Assembly: GCA_938048455.1 (NCBI GenBank)
Contig: CALIUY010000051.1
Span: 1-50,410 of the forward strand
DNA length: 50,410 nucleotides
Reading direction: 5' to 3'
Source of the DNA: an uncultured Desulfobacterales bacterium
GTDB taxonomy: Bacteria; Desulfobacterota; Desulfobacteria; Desulfobacterales; SpSt-501
The notes under the pieces were generated by a model. That model was not told the origin of the DNA. It was given only the letters and a program-made list of their open reading frames with translations, and made no database searches. Of the stretch, positions 19,302 through 31,620 are shown one piece after another; position 1 is the first letter of the stretch, and every line of letters starts with the position of its first letter. A program made the position numbers and the translations under genes.

Positions 19302-19724
19302 TCAGCCTCGGCCCTTCTTTTCGAGTTCCTCGCGGAGCTTCTTTTCCATTTCGGCGAAGAGGGATTTCTTTTTTCCCGCCTGCTCGGCCTGGAGGGCTTC
19401 GACCTTGCGCTCGATCTGACGCTGGCTTTCGCGGAAGCGGCGCAGTTCCTCCTCGAGGCGTTTTCCCGTCTCTCCGCGGGGAATCTCTTCGATCCGCAGG
19501 TGATCCCGCAGAAAGATACGGTCCCCGAAGGAACCCTGCACGACTTCCAGCGCCCCCAGATCCGCCAGCCGGCGCACCACGATCCCGCCGCGTTCGGCCG
19601 AGAAATCGAGCAGGCGGCAGAGGTCTTCTATCGTGGCGGGCTGGGCCGAGCGGTGTTCGTGGATGCGCAGCGCCGCCACCAGGAGGTGGGCTTCGGTGTA
19701 GAGATCGAGCTCCCGGTTTTTCAT
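19302..19724 (-). CDS. winged-helix plus coiled-coil protein, first gene of sensor operon
   Basis: 140 residues. The N-terminal part (7-75) is a likely winged helix (AQPATIEDLCRLLDFS then GGIVVRRLADLGALEVVQG). The C-terminal part (90-140) is a strongly charged coiled coil (repeated Glu/Arg/Lys heptads, EMEKKLREELEKKGRG). Start 19724 (MKNREL) is chosen because GGATGGGG precedes it; an ATG at 19736 (MDGAMKN) is possible but has no ribosome binding site. Family not recognised. A TTGACA-containing promoter is at 19764-19791. It is divergent from eno. Confidence 0.68.
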   Translation of the reverse strand: MKNRELDLYTEAHLLVAALRIHEHRSAQPATIEDLCRLLDFSAERGGIVVRRLADLGALEVVQGSFGDRIFLRDHLRIEEIPRGETGKRLEEELRRFRESQRQIERKVEALQAEQAGKKKSLFAEMEKKLREELEKKGRG

Positions 19725-19744
19725 GGCCCCATCCATGCGGCGGC

Positions 19745-22821
<3,077 letters not shown>

Positions 22822-22891
22822 GTAAGGCATCCCCTTTCGGCCGGCGCTGCTCCCGGTCAGCTCCTCAAGCTTGATGATGCGAAAATAAGCT

Positions 22892-24168
22892 GTAAATATT
22901 ACGATCCTGAGCGATGATGTACAGGTAAAACGTACGCTCGAAACGTTATTGCCCCTTTCCACCTCGAGGCGTCTTGTGCTTCTCACCGGTGCGCGGCAGA
23001 CGGGCAAGACGACCCTTTGCCGTTCCGCCTACCCTGCTCTCCGTTACGTGAACCTCGATGCTCCGGAGAACCGCGATGCCCTGGCCGCGATTTCCTCCCA
23101 CGTCTGGGGGCGCGATGTGGGCCCGGCCGTGATCGACGAGGCGCAGAAGCTCCCGGTGGTCTTCGAGAAGGTCAAGTTCGCCTTCGACGAGCAAGCGATC
23201 TCCTTCAGCGTGCTGACCGGATCGAGCCAGATCCTGCTTCTCAGGAAAATCCGCGAAACCCCGGCCGGCCGGGTTTTCTTGTACGAGCTCTTCCCTCTCA
23301 TGGCCTGTGAGCTCTTGGCGGGGTTGGGGGCGGGCATCCCGCCTCCCCGCTTCTCGATCGTCTCTTGGGGAACGAGCCCTGGGATCGACTTTTCGGCTTC
23401 CTGCCCGGCACGCTGCCCGCCGAAGAAGAAAGCGCAAGACGGGAGGTCGAGGAGCATCTGCTTTTCTGGGGCGGCATGCCTGCGCTGTTGCATCTTTCCC
23501 CTGCCGAGCGCGGGAAGTGGCTCCGGGACTACGAGCAGACTTATCTCGAAAGGGATCTTTCCGATCTCGCCCGCCTGGACGATCTCGGCCCTTTCCGCCG
23601 GTTCCAGAAGCTTGCGGCCTTGAGGTCCGGCAAGCTCCTGCAATACGCGGAACTCGCGCGGGATGTCGGGATCAGCGTCGACACGGCGCGCCGGTACCTG
23701 GAATACCTCCGCATTTCCTACCAGGGCATCCTGCTTCCGCCCTACCACCGCAACCTGACCAGTGCGGTCATCAAGACCCCCAAGTTCTACTGGGGGGATG
23801 TCGGCCTCCTGCGTCGGCTTTCCGGTTACCGCGGCGAGTCGACGGCCGAAATTTACGAGACCTGCGTGGTGGCCGAGATCGTGAAGTGGATGAGGACGGT
23901 GCAGCGTCCCGAGCCGCTCTTTTTCTATCGCACGCGTTCGGGACTCGAGGTGGATCTGCTGATCGAAACCGAGGAGGGGATGATCGGGATCGAGATCAAG
24001 GCCCGCGAGAGGCCGGCCCGGACCGATACCCGGTCGCTCGCAAGCGTTGCGGAAGCTCTGGGGCGGAGCTGGCGCGGCGGCCTTCTCGTCTACCGCGGAT
24101 GCGGGATTTTCCGAATCGGTGAGCCCTCCCTCTGGGCCGTCCCCTCGCGTAGGCTTTTCACCGCTTGA
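22892..24168 (+). pseudogene. frameshifted AAA ATPase of the DUF4143 type
   Basis: Two frames together make one ATP-binding protein. The first runs from at least 22892 to about 23340 (VKRTLETLLP, Walker A GARQTGKTTL, Walker B VIDEAQKLP, sensor LTGSSQI, then LFPLMACELLAG). The second runs from about 23320 to 24168 (SPLLDRLLGNEPW, LFWGGMPALL, YLERDLSDLARLDD, DVGISVDTARRYLEYL, GLEVDLLIE, IEIKAR). The switch fits loss of one base within the G-rich run at 23318-23334. Upstream no ATG, only GTG or CTG codons, is available after the in-frame stop at 22886-22888, and no clear ribosome binding site is seen. These ATPases often occur in mobile or toxin-antitoxin-like contexts and commonly decay. Either a true pseudogene, a base error, or recoding. 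Confidence 0.8.
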
Positions 24169-24260
24169 ACCCCCGGGGTGCCCCTCTCGCGGCCGCAAAG
24201 GGGATGCGGGCGGGGCCATCCCGGTGCCCCGCTTGCGAAGAAGCCCGCCGCCTTCCGCTG

Positions 24261-24857
24261 CTATTTCTTCAGGATCTGCTGCAGGGTTTTCTGCGCGCAC
24301 TCGGGGCAGTAGCTCGAGGTGATGTCGAGCTTCGCCCGCTCGTGGATGAACTGCTCCACGGGGACCCAGGGGCCCTGGCCGGGGACTTTGCCCGTATCGT
24401 CCCGGATCTTCTTGCAGACGCAGCACATGGGAAGGATTTTCTGGTAGAGGTGGATTTTGCGCGTGAGCTCGAGCTTCTCGAGGCAGCGCTCCACGCGGAA
24501 CTGGATCTCCGAGGATTCGCAGGGCTTGAGCATGTAGTCGTCGGCCTGGTTGCGCAGGGCCTCGATCGCCGAGAGCATGTCGCCGAACCCCGTGAGCAGG
24601 ATGACCATGGTGGTCGCGTTCTTTTCCTTGCTCTTCTTGAGCACCTGGATCCCGTCGATGTGTTCCATGACGAGGTCGGTGATCACGAGGTCGAAGTTCC
24701 GACGCTCGAGGAGCTCGAGCGCCTTTTCCCCGCTGTTCACGCGGGTCACGCGATAGCCGCGCCGCTCCAGGTCCTCGCCGATGCCTTCAAGGATGAAGGG
24801 ATCGTCGTCGACGAGCAGCAGGTCGTAAGGGACCTCCGGCGCCGGTTGCTGGGACAT
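24261..24857 (-). CDS. response regulator with C-terminal zinc-binding domain
   Basis: 198 residues. A complete receiver (12-125) with the acidic pair VDDDP, phosphoacceptor Asp in VITDLVM and Lys in YMLKPCE is followed by a helix and a cysteine-rich module (MCCVCKKIRDD ... SYCPECAQK). That module carries CxxC pairs expected to hold zinc. Such regulators are common in deltaproteobacteria and have no DNA-binding domain; output is probably through protein contact. It follows the GlmS-like gene on the same strand after a 124-base gap that holds a possible TTGGCG-18-TAAGAT promoter. The partner kinase is not in the window. Confidence 0.85.
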   Translation of the reverse strand: MSQQPAPEVPYDLLLVDDDPFILEGIGEDLERRGYRVTRVNSGEKALELLERRNFDLVITDLVMEHIDGIQVLKKSKEKNATTMVILLTGFGDMLSAIEALRNQADDYMLKPCESSEIQFRVERCLEKLELTRKIHLYQKILPMCCVCKKIRDDTGKVPGQGPWVPVEQFIHERAKLDITSSYCPECAQKTLQQILKK

Positions 24858-24981
24858 GGGATGTGCCTCCGCGATGGAAACCGTCGGGGAAAAGAGGGCC
24901 GCGGCCGGGCAAACCGCGAGTATCGATCCATCTTACCATAAAAGAGCGGCCTTCGCCAAGAGGGGAGGGCGGTTTCCGGGG

Positions 24982-27900
24982 TCAAGCGGTTTGGGCGAGG
25001 CGGGCGACGATCGCCTCGGCGATCTTTTCCGCCGAGCGGCCGAAGAGCTCCTCGATCGGGACGAGCTCCAGGTGTTCGTCCCTCCAGGGAAAGGAGTTTT
25101 CCTGGACGATGTTCTTGATGTTCTCGAACTTGCCGCCCAAGGCGCGGATCTTTTGGGGCAGGGGGACTGCCTCGCGGAAGCGGATGTGCAGCAGGAGCAG
25201 CCGCTCGATTCTTCCGGCGCCGCCGGGCTCGGAGCCGAGCACGGGGATCACGAGGATGCTGCGGTCGTCCTTGCGGCCCTTGCCGATGTAGACGTTTCCC
25301 TGGCGGACGATGATGCGCTTGGTGCCCTTGAGCTCGGGGTCGGATTCGACGCGCGAGGGGATCGCCGCCGTCGCCCCGCGCTTGGCCGCGACGAAGATTT
25401 TCGTTTTCTCGTCGGGGTCGCCCAGGAGATTGAGCCCTTCGATGCGGTAGAGGATCGAGCCTTCGATCGCCTGGACCACCGCCTGCAGGTTTTTGAGCAC
25501 GATCACGTTGGCCGGCGTGAGCCGGGAGGCCGGGATCCCTTCCCGGGCGAGGGCCTCGAAGAGCAGCCCCTGGGGGAGCTCCTCGAGACGGCTCGTTCCC
25601 ACGGTCACGGTTTTCGCCTGATGCTTGATCGCGTCGACCGGGCGCGCGAGCAGCCCGACCGCCTCGGAGAGCCGTTCGAGGAAGACCCGGAGCAGATTCG
25701 CGGCCGTGCCCTGTTCCCCGAAGTCGATCTCGAAGTCCGCGATCGGCAGCCGGCCGCTCAGGTATTTGAGGAGCAGCGTGAGGTCGGTCGCCGCGTCGTA
25801 GCCGAGCGCGAGCGGAAGCTCGCGCCGGGCGCGGCGCTCGCGGAACTCGCGGTAGAAGGCGGCGACCTTCTCCCGAAAGCCGCGGTCGAGGACGAGCTCG
25901 TTGGCATCGCGGCCCGCCCGGGCGGCGGCGGCGATCGCCTCTTGGATCTCTTCCTGAAAGCGGTAGAGGAAGCGCGAGCCCTCGTGGATCGAAAGCGCGG
26001 CGTAATAGCCCCAGAGATGCCCGGCGAGCGTGTTCAGGATGGGCGCCAGGTGTTCCTCCACCGCCGGCACCGGGATCACGTCCTCGGCGAAGGCCGCGAA
26101 GCGCTCCTCGCCCTCGTCGCAGATGACGACCGGGGTGGCGCGGTGGGCGCGGAAGATGGCCGTGTCCTTGACGAGGTCGCCCAAGACCGTCGGGTGGGCG
26201 CCGGCCGCGCAGACGAGGATCAGCGGCTCCGAGGAAAGATCGATGTGTTTCTTGTCCTCGACGAAGTCCGAGGAAATCGTCTTGTAGCAGAGCTCGCTCA
26301 GCTTGATCCGGATCTCGTCGGCCGAAGCCTTGTTCGGCCCGCTGCCGACGACCGCCCAGTAGGTCTTGGTCGCCGCCAGCCGCGCCGCGGAGCGCCGGAT
26401 GCGTCCCTCGAGCGCGAGCACGCGGCGCATGCGGTCGGGAAGCGCCCGCAGCCGCTCGAGCTCCTGGGAGACGAAACGGTCGTCGCGGCGGCCGGTCAGG
26501 CGGGCGAAGAAAAGCCCGAGCAGGGCGGCGGCCACGATCTGCGCGTAGAAGGCCTTGGTCGAGGCGACCGACATCTCGATGTCGCGGCCGCTGCTCGTGT
26601 AGAGCACCCCCTGGGTTTTGAACGTGAGGTCGGACTCGCGACGGTTGACGATCGCGATCGTGGCCGCCCCCCGCTCCCGGGCGAGGTCCACGGCGCGGTT
26701 CGTGTCGGTCGTGGTTCCGGACTGGCTGATCGCGACCACGAGCGCGTCGGCGAGCGCCGCCGGAGCCGAGGACGACGCTGCGACCCCCCAGCCGCTCAGC
26801 TCCGAGGACTTCATCGCCTGCACGGCGACCGCGGGATCCTGGAGATAGTAGGCCAGCAAATTCGCGCCGGCCTGGGCGGCGACCCCGGCGGTCCCCTGGC
26901 CGATGAAAAAGATGCGGCGGATCTCGCCCGCGGCGAGCCGGCGGCGGATCCCCTCCGGAACGGCGCGCTCCTCGAGGGCGACTTCCAAGCCTCCGCCCGC
27001 GGCGTCGAGCGCCTTCCAGCGGTTCTGGAGTGTGCGCTCGACCGAAAGCGGCGACTCGGAGATCTCCTTGAGAAAGTAGTGAGGGTAGCCCTGGCGGTCG
27101 ATGTCGCGCGAGGTGAGCTGCGAGCGGAGCAGCCGCCGCTCCTCGAGGGAAATCGGCGTTCCGTCGTAGCGCAGAAGGCGCAGCCCCTGCGGGCCGCCGG
27201 GCGAGGCCTGGTCGAGGATGGCGATCTCGCCCTGGACCGGTCCGTGGGGGCCGGAAACGGCCTTTTCGCCCTCGAGCCGGAGGTAGTCGCTGGTTTCCTC
27301 GATGAAGCCGTAGACTTCGGAGACGGGCATGAAATGGTCGGGGGCGATCCCCACGAACATCGCCTGGCCGCTTCCGCGCTGGGCGAGAAAGAGCTTTCCC
27401 GGGGCGAGGCTGGTGTGCACGGCGATCGCGTGCGAGCCGCAGAAGTCGCTCACCGCGCGGCGGAACGCCTCCTCGATGTCCGAGCCGGTTCGCAGGTAGC
27501 GCTCGATCCACAGCGGGATGATCTTCGTGTCGGTGGTGACCTCGGGGGAGATGAGGATCCCCTCGCCTTCGAGGACGGCCTTGAGCTCCTCGAAGTTGTC
27601 GATGTCGCCGTTCAGGCAGGCGTGGATCACCGCCGCACCCGCCCCGTCGCGGCCGGCCAGCGTGCCGTTGTCGACCGGATGGCAGTTCGCCTCGGTGATC
27701 GCCCCCACGGAGGCCCAGCGCGTGTGCGCCTGCAGGGTGTAAAACCGGGCGGGGTGCAGCAGGAGCGTGTGCAGCACGCGGTCGGCGGCGATCTGCCGGC
27801 GCAAAAAATCGATGTTGTCGCCCAAGCTTCCGATCTCGCGGGCGACCTTGTAGGTGAGGGCGACGGACACCGCATCGCCGAGGCGGTGGGTGCGGATCCC

Positions 27901-28737
27901 GCCGTGGAGCAAGGGCTCGCGGGCGTTTCTCGCGGCGAAATCCCGGCCGAGGCCGCGCCGGGCGAGGGCTTCCTCGAAGCGCGCGAACTGCTCCGCCGCC
28001 AGCGTGAACAGAAGGGAGACCCCGGCCGAGTCCCGGCCGCGCACCTCCATGCGGTCGATGCTGTTCAGGACGGCGTTCAGGTTGCGGAGCGCAAGCAGCG
28101 CTTCCGCGGGGGGGGGATCCTCGAAGCCGACGGCCAGGGCGCCGACCCGTTCCAGGTTTTTGAGGGTCTCGGCCTTGAGCCACCAGGCGATGTCTTTCAG
28201 CCGCTCGATCCGCTCGGCCATGCGCTCGGCCTCGGCGGTGGAAAGGCGACCCGCCTTCTCCCGCAACGCGCGGCCTTCGCGGTCGGCCGCCTCGCCGATG
28301 CGGGAGGCGAGGTCCGCCAGCCGGCCGCCGGCCGCCGGGTCGGAGAAGAGCGCGAGAAACGCCTGCCGGCGGCGCAGCCGCAAGACTTCCCCGCAAAGCG
28401 CCTCCATCCCCTCCGCGCCGCCCAGGTAGTCGGCGGCGAGCGACCCCTCGGCGGTCAAACAGGCACGGGCATCCCGCGCGAGTACGTTTTGCGCGAGAGC
28501 GGCGATCCGCTCCAGGTCGGGCCGCTCGGCGGGACTTTCCGCCCGACCGAAGGCGACGATGCCCGCGATGCCGCAACCGACACGGCAAAGCGCGAGCGGA
28601 AAGAGGACGATCGCGCCGGCGGGTACCGAGGCCGGGTGACGGCCGAAATAGACCGGGGCCCGCAGGATGCGGGCGATCCGGAAGAAGAGGGCGTTCAAAG
28701 CGTGGTTCAGCTGGCGGATCAGGCGTCGGCAGAGCAT
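24982..28737 (-). CDS. giant GlmS-like protein (amidotransferase, two SIS domains, extra C-terminus)
   Basis: 1251 residues, about twice GlmS. Residues 55-480 match a class II glutamine amidotransferase, with CGIAGIVAF starting at C55, RDSAGV, TRWASVGAITEANCHP, NGDIDNFEELK and an insertion. Residues 590-760 are a first SIS domain (FIGQGTAGVAAQ, ISQSGTTTDT at about 667, ASTKAF at about 724). Residues 785-930 are a second SIS domain (VGSGPNKASADEIRIKLSEL). About 320 residues follow with no match I know. The catalytic Cys of this class must be N-terminal, so either a 54-residue leader is removed as in PurF or GltB, or the enzyme is not an amidotransferase; no in-frame start codon is next to C55. 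The HGP segment typical of the GlmS isomerase is not found. The metG gene is 102 bases upstream on the same strand. Confidence 0.82.
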   Translation of the reverse strand: MLCRRLIRQLNHALNALFFRIARILRAPVYFGRHPASVPAGAIVLFPLALCRVGCGIAGIVAFGRAESPAERPDLERIAALAQNVLARDARACLTAEGSLAADYLGGAEGMEALCGEVLRLRRRQAFLALFSDPAAGGRLADLASRIGEAADREGRALREKAGRLSTAEAERMAERIERLKDIAWWLKAETLKNLERVGALAVGFEDPPPAEALLALRNLNAVLNSIDRMEVRGRDSAGVSLLFTLAAEQFARFEEALARRGLGRDFAARNAREPLLHGGIRTHRLGDAVSVALTYKVAREIGSLGDNIDFLRRQIAADRVLHTLLLHPARFYTLQAHTRWASVGAITEANCHPVDNGTLAGRDGAGAAVIHACLNGDIDNFEELKAVLEGEGILISPEVTTDTKIIPLWIERYLRTGSDIEEAFRRAVSDFCGSHAIAVHTSLAPGKLFLAQRGSGQAMFVGIAPDHFMPVSEVYGFIEETSDYLRLEGEKAVSGPHGPVQGEIAILDQASPGGPQGLRLLRYDGTPISLEERRLLRSQLTSRDIDRQGYPHYFLKEISESPLSVERTLQNRWKALDAAGGGLEVALEERAVPEGIRRRLAAGEIRRIFFIGQGTAGVAAQAGANLLAYYLQDPAVAVQAMKSSELSGWGVAASSSAPAALADALVVAISQSGTTTDTNRAVDLARERGAATIAIVNRRESDLTFKTQGVLYTSSGRDIEMSVASTKAFYAQIVAAALLGLFFARLTGRRDDRFVSQELERLRALPDRMRRVLALEGRIRRSAARLAATKTYWAVVGSGPNKASADEIRIKLSELCYKTISSDFVEDKKHIDLSSEPLILVCAAGAHPTVLGDLVKDTAIFRAHRATPVVICDEGEERFAAFAEDVIPVPAVEEHLAPILNTLAGHLWGYYAALSIHEGSRFLYRFQEEIQEAIAAAARAGRDANELVLDRGFREKVAAFYREFRERRARRELPLALGYDAATDLTLLLKYLSGRLPIADFEIDFGEQGTAANLLRVFLERLSEAVGLLARPVDAIKHQAKTVTVGTSRLEELPQGLLFEALAREGIPASRLTPANVIVLKNLQAVVQAIEGSILYRIEGLNLLGDPDEKTKIFVAAKRGATAAIPSRVESDPELKGTKRIIVRQGNVYIGKGRKDDRSILVIPVLGSEPGGAGRIERLLLLHIRFREAVPLPQKIRALGGKFENIKNIVQENSFPWRDEHLELVPIEELFGRSAEKIAEAIVARLAQTA

Positions 28738-28839
28738 GGTCTTATCGCATCCAAGCGGCCGTAGGTTTACGCGGGAATTGATTCAATCACACGCGCCGCA
28801 TCGCGCGCTGGAAATTCGTCATGCACAATCCGTGCCGGG

Positions 28840-30765
28840 TTATTTGAGCGGGCTTCCCGGCGGGACGGGTTTCTCGGGGCCGACAAGCACGGGCCCCGTC
28901 TCCCCGCCCGCGGCGAGCAGCATTCCCTGCGAGACGACGCCCATCAGTTTCGCGGGCTTGAGGTTGGCGAGGACGATGACCTGCCGGCCGATCAGCTCCT
29001 CGGGCCGGTAGTGCTCGGCGATCCCGGCGACGATGGTGCGCCGCTCGCCGAGGTCGATCTCGAGGCGCAAGAGCTTCTTCGCCTTGGGCAGAAGCTCGGC
29101 GTGCAGGACCGTGGCCGCGCGCAGGTCGAGTTTGAGAAAATCCTCGATCCCGATCTCCGGCTTGAGCGGCGGCCGCTCGGGGGACCCCGCGGGGCCGGAC
29201 GCGGACGTCTTTTCCGGCTCCGGCTCTTCACCGCGCTCGACGCGCGGAAAAAGGGCGATCGCTTTCCCGAGCCGGGTTCCGGCAGGAAAAGGTTTCCACG
29301 ATTTCAGCTCTTCCAGATCATAAAAGGGGGCATTCGGGTCCAGACCCAGCTGGGCCTGCATGCGCGCCGCCGTCTGCGGCATCACCGGGTAGAGCAGTCC
29401 CGCGACGAGCCGCAGGCCCTTGAGCAGGCTGGCGAGCACGGCCTCGAGCTGCGGCCGCGTGCTTTTCTTTTTGGCGAGCTCCCAGGGGGCGCTCAAGTCC
29501 ACGGCCTTGTTCAGCCGGCCGATGAACTCCCAGACGGCGGCGAGCGCGCGGTGGAATTCGAAGGCTTCCATCGCGCGTTCGAACTCCGAGGCCGTGCGCA
29601 CGGCCTCGGGCCCGAGTCCCAGGCCGTACTGCCGCGCCGTTTCGGGGTCGACGGCGGGGACGATCCCGTCGAGGTATTTCCAGGCCATGGTGAGCACGCG
29701 CGAGAAGAGGTTTCCCAGGTCGTTCGCCAAGTCCGCGTTCAGCCGCTGCACGAGGGCTTCCTCGCTGAAGGAGGCGTCCAGCCCGAAGGCCATCTCGCGC
29801 AGAAGGAAATAGCGGAAAGCGTCCAGCCCGTAGCGGTCCTTGAGGGCGAGCGGCTCGACCACGTTGCCGAGGCTCTTCGACATCTTGCCCTCCTCCACCT
29901 TCCAGTAGCCGTGGACGTGAAGGTGGCGGTAGAGGGGGATGCCGGCCGCCTGCAGCATGCAGGGCCAGTAGATGGCGTGCGGCTTGAGGATGTCCTTGGC
30001 GATCAGGTGGCGGGCCGCCGGCCAGAAGGCGGCGAAGAGCTTTCCGTCCGGCCACCCGAGGGCCGAGACGTAGTTCAAGAGCGCATCGAACCAGACGTAG
30101 GTCACGTAGCGCTCGTCGAAGGGCAGCGGGATCCCCCAATCGAGGCGCGAGCGCGGCCGCGAGATGCACAGGTCTTCCAGCGGCTCGCGCAGGAAGGCGA
30201 GGACTTCGTTGCGGTAGCGCTCGGGGCGGATGAAGTCGGGGTGCCGCTGGATGTGGTCGACCAGCCAGGACTGGTAGCGGCTCATGCGGAAGAAGTAGTT
30301 CGCCTCGCGGATCCGCTCCGGGGCGACTTGGTGGTCCGGGCACTTGCCCTCGACGAGTTCGCGTTCGGTATAGAAACGCTCGCAGCCGAAGCAGTAGAGC
30401 CCCTCGTATTCGCTGAAGTAAATGTCCCCTGCCTGATGAATCCGGTTCAGGACGCGGGCGACGACCGCCTGGTGGTTCGGCTCGGTCGTGCGGATGAAAC
30501 GGTCGGGGGCGATGGCGAGCTCGGGCCAGAGATCGCGGAAGAGGCGGCTGACGCGGTCGACGTACTCCCGCGGGGTGAGCCCCTCCTTTTCGGCCGCGCG
30601 TACGATCTTGTCGCCGTGCTCGTCGGTGCCGGTGAGAAAGAAGACCTCCTCGCCGCGCATGCGCCGGAAGCGGCTTGCCGCATCGGCGACGAGCGTCGTG
30701 TAGGCATGTCCCAGGTGCGGCCGGGCGTTCACGTAATAGATGGGGGTGGTGATGTAGAAGGCCAT
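28840..30765 (-). CDS. metG: methionyl-tRNA synthetase
   Basis: 641 residues. The class I core has TTPIYYVNARPHLGHAY (HIGH-type motif), the zinc-binding CFGCERFY/CPDH knuckle, and KMSKSLGN. An anticodon-binding helical domain follows, then a C-terminal EMAP/Trbp111-type OB-fold (about 540-641, FLKLDLRAATVLHAE) that binds tRNA. It charges tRNA-Met. The ATG at 30765 is chosen because GAGAGGAA lies about 7 bases upstream; an ATG 6 bases earlier would place it too close. The ricT stop is 2 bases upstream, so the genes are coupled. Confidence 0.95.
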   Translation of the reverse strand: MAFYITTPIYYVNARPHLGHAYTTLVADAASRFRRMRGEEVFFLTGTDEHGDKIVRAAEKEGLTPREYVDRVSRLFRDLWPELAIAPDRFIRTTEPNHQAVVARVLNRIHQAGDIYFSEYEGLYCFGCERFYTERELVEGKCPDHQVAPERIREANYFFRMSRYQSWLVDHIQRHPDFIRPERYRNEVLAFLREPLEDLCISRPRSRLDWGIPLPFDERYVTYVWFDALLNYVSALGWPDGKLFAAFWPAARHLIAKDILKPHAIYWPCMLQAAGIPLYRHLHVHGYWKVEEGKMSKSLGNVVEPLALKDRYGLDAFRYFLLREMAFGLDASFSEEALVQRLNADLANDLGNLFSRVLTMAWKYLDGIVPAVDPETARQYGLGLGPEAVRTASEFERAMEAFEFHRALAAVWEFIGRLNKAVDLSAPWELAKKKSTRPQLEAVLASLLKGLRLVAGLLYPVMPQTAARMQAQLGLDPNAPFYDLEELKSWKPFPAGTRLGKAIALFPRVERGEEPEPEKTSASGPAGSPERPPLKPEIGIEDFLKLDLRAATVLHAELLPKAKKLLRLEIDLGERRTIVAGIAEHYRPEELIGRQVIVLANLKPAKLMGVVSQGMLLAAGGETGPVLVGPEKPVPPGSPLK

Positions 30766-30767
30766 GG

Positions 30768-31583
30768 TCATTTCCTCTCCGGCGGCTGCCGCGGCCGGGC
30801 GCTGTCGGCCGGGACCTCGACTTCGAGGCCGTTTTCCATCCTCACCGCGATCCGGCCGCCGATGGGGTTGTGGCGCACGATTTTGCCGGTCCCCTTCGGG
30901 GTGTCCACCCAGGAGCCGACCTTGGGGAGGTCCTTTTTCAGTTCCTGGTAGGTTTCGTATTCGTAGACGAGGCAGCACATCAGGCGGCCGCATTGGCCGG
31001 AAATCTTCGTCGGGTTGAGCGAGAGCCCCTGCTCCTTGGCCATGCGGATGGAGACGGGGTCGAATTTTTCGAGGTGGGCGGCGCAGCAGAGCTCGCGGCC
31101 GCAACGGCCGATCCCGCCGCACATCTTGGTTTGGTTGCGGATGCCGACCTGACGCATCTCGATCCGGGTGCCGAGCTCGCGGACGAGCATCTTGAGAAGC
31201 TGCCGGAAATCGACCCGCCCCTCGGAGGTGAAGAAAAAGGTGATCTTCGAGCCGTCGAAGGCCTTCTCGACGGCGAAGAGGTTCATGGGCAGCGAAAGCT
31301 CGCGGATGAAGCGGCGGCAGAGCCGGAAGGCTTCCCGCTCCTCGGCCGCGTTTTTCTCGCGCTGCTCGAAGTCGCGGGGGGTCGCCAGACGGTAGACTTT
31401 CTTGAGCGGCTTGTCGGCCGGCCAGTCCTCGACCCAGCGCGGCGCGGAGGCCACCGTGGCCAAGCTCAGGCCCTGCTCGGTCTCGACGATGACCGCGTCC
31501 CCGGGGGCGAGGACGAAAGCGCCGGCGTCGAAATCGTAGACCTTCCCGGCGGGTTTGAAGCGGATGCCGACGACCTTGGCCAT
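30768..31583 (-). CDS. ricT: RicT/YaaT-like PSP1-domain protein
   Basis: 271 residues with the PSP1 C-terminal domain and its cysteine-rich signature (CGGIGRCGRELCCAAHL, then SGQCGRLMCCLVYEYETY). In Bacillus, RicT with RicA and RicF forms an Fe-S-containing complex that assists RNase Y-dependent RNA maturation; in deltaproteobacteria the same protein sits with holB and metG, as here, and its role is not established. The start at MAKVVGIRF (31583) is the conserved N-terminus; the upstream frame to 31658 is Pro/Glu-rich and unlike the family. The C-terminus has a charged, Pro-rich tail. Confidence 0.88.
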   Translation of the reverse strand: MAKVVGIRFKPAGKVYDFDAGAFVLAPGDAVIVETEQGLSLATVASAPRWVEDWPADKPLKKVYRLATPRDFEQREKNAAEEREAFRLCRRFIRELSLPMNLFAVEKAFDGSKITFFFTSEGRVDFRQLLKMLVRELGTRIEMRQVGIRNQTKMCGGIGRCGRELCCAAHLEKFDPVSIRMAKEQGLSLNPTKISGQCGRLMCCLVYEYETYQELKKDLPKVGSWVDTPKGTGKIVRHNPIGGRIAVRMENGLEVEVPADSARPRQPPERK

Positions 31584-31620
31584 GACTTCGGGTCGCCCCC
31601 TTTCTTTCGACGATTCGGTC

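Noticed and set aside
24169-24260. terminator between the ATPase pseudogene and the response regulator
   Set aside because: GC-rich with short repeats but no stem followed by a T-run on either strand.
24856-28764. 1302-codon plus-strand open frame
   Set aside because: Antisense to the GlmS-like gene; Gly/Arg/Asp/Val-rich translation typical of a shadow frame.
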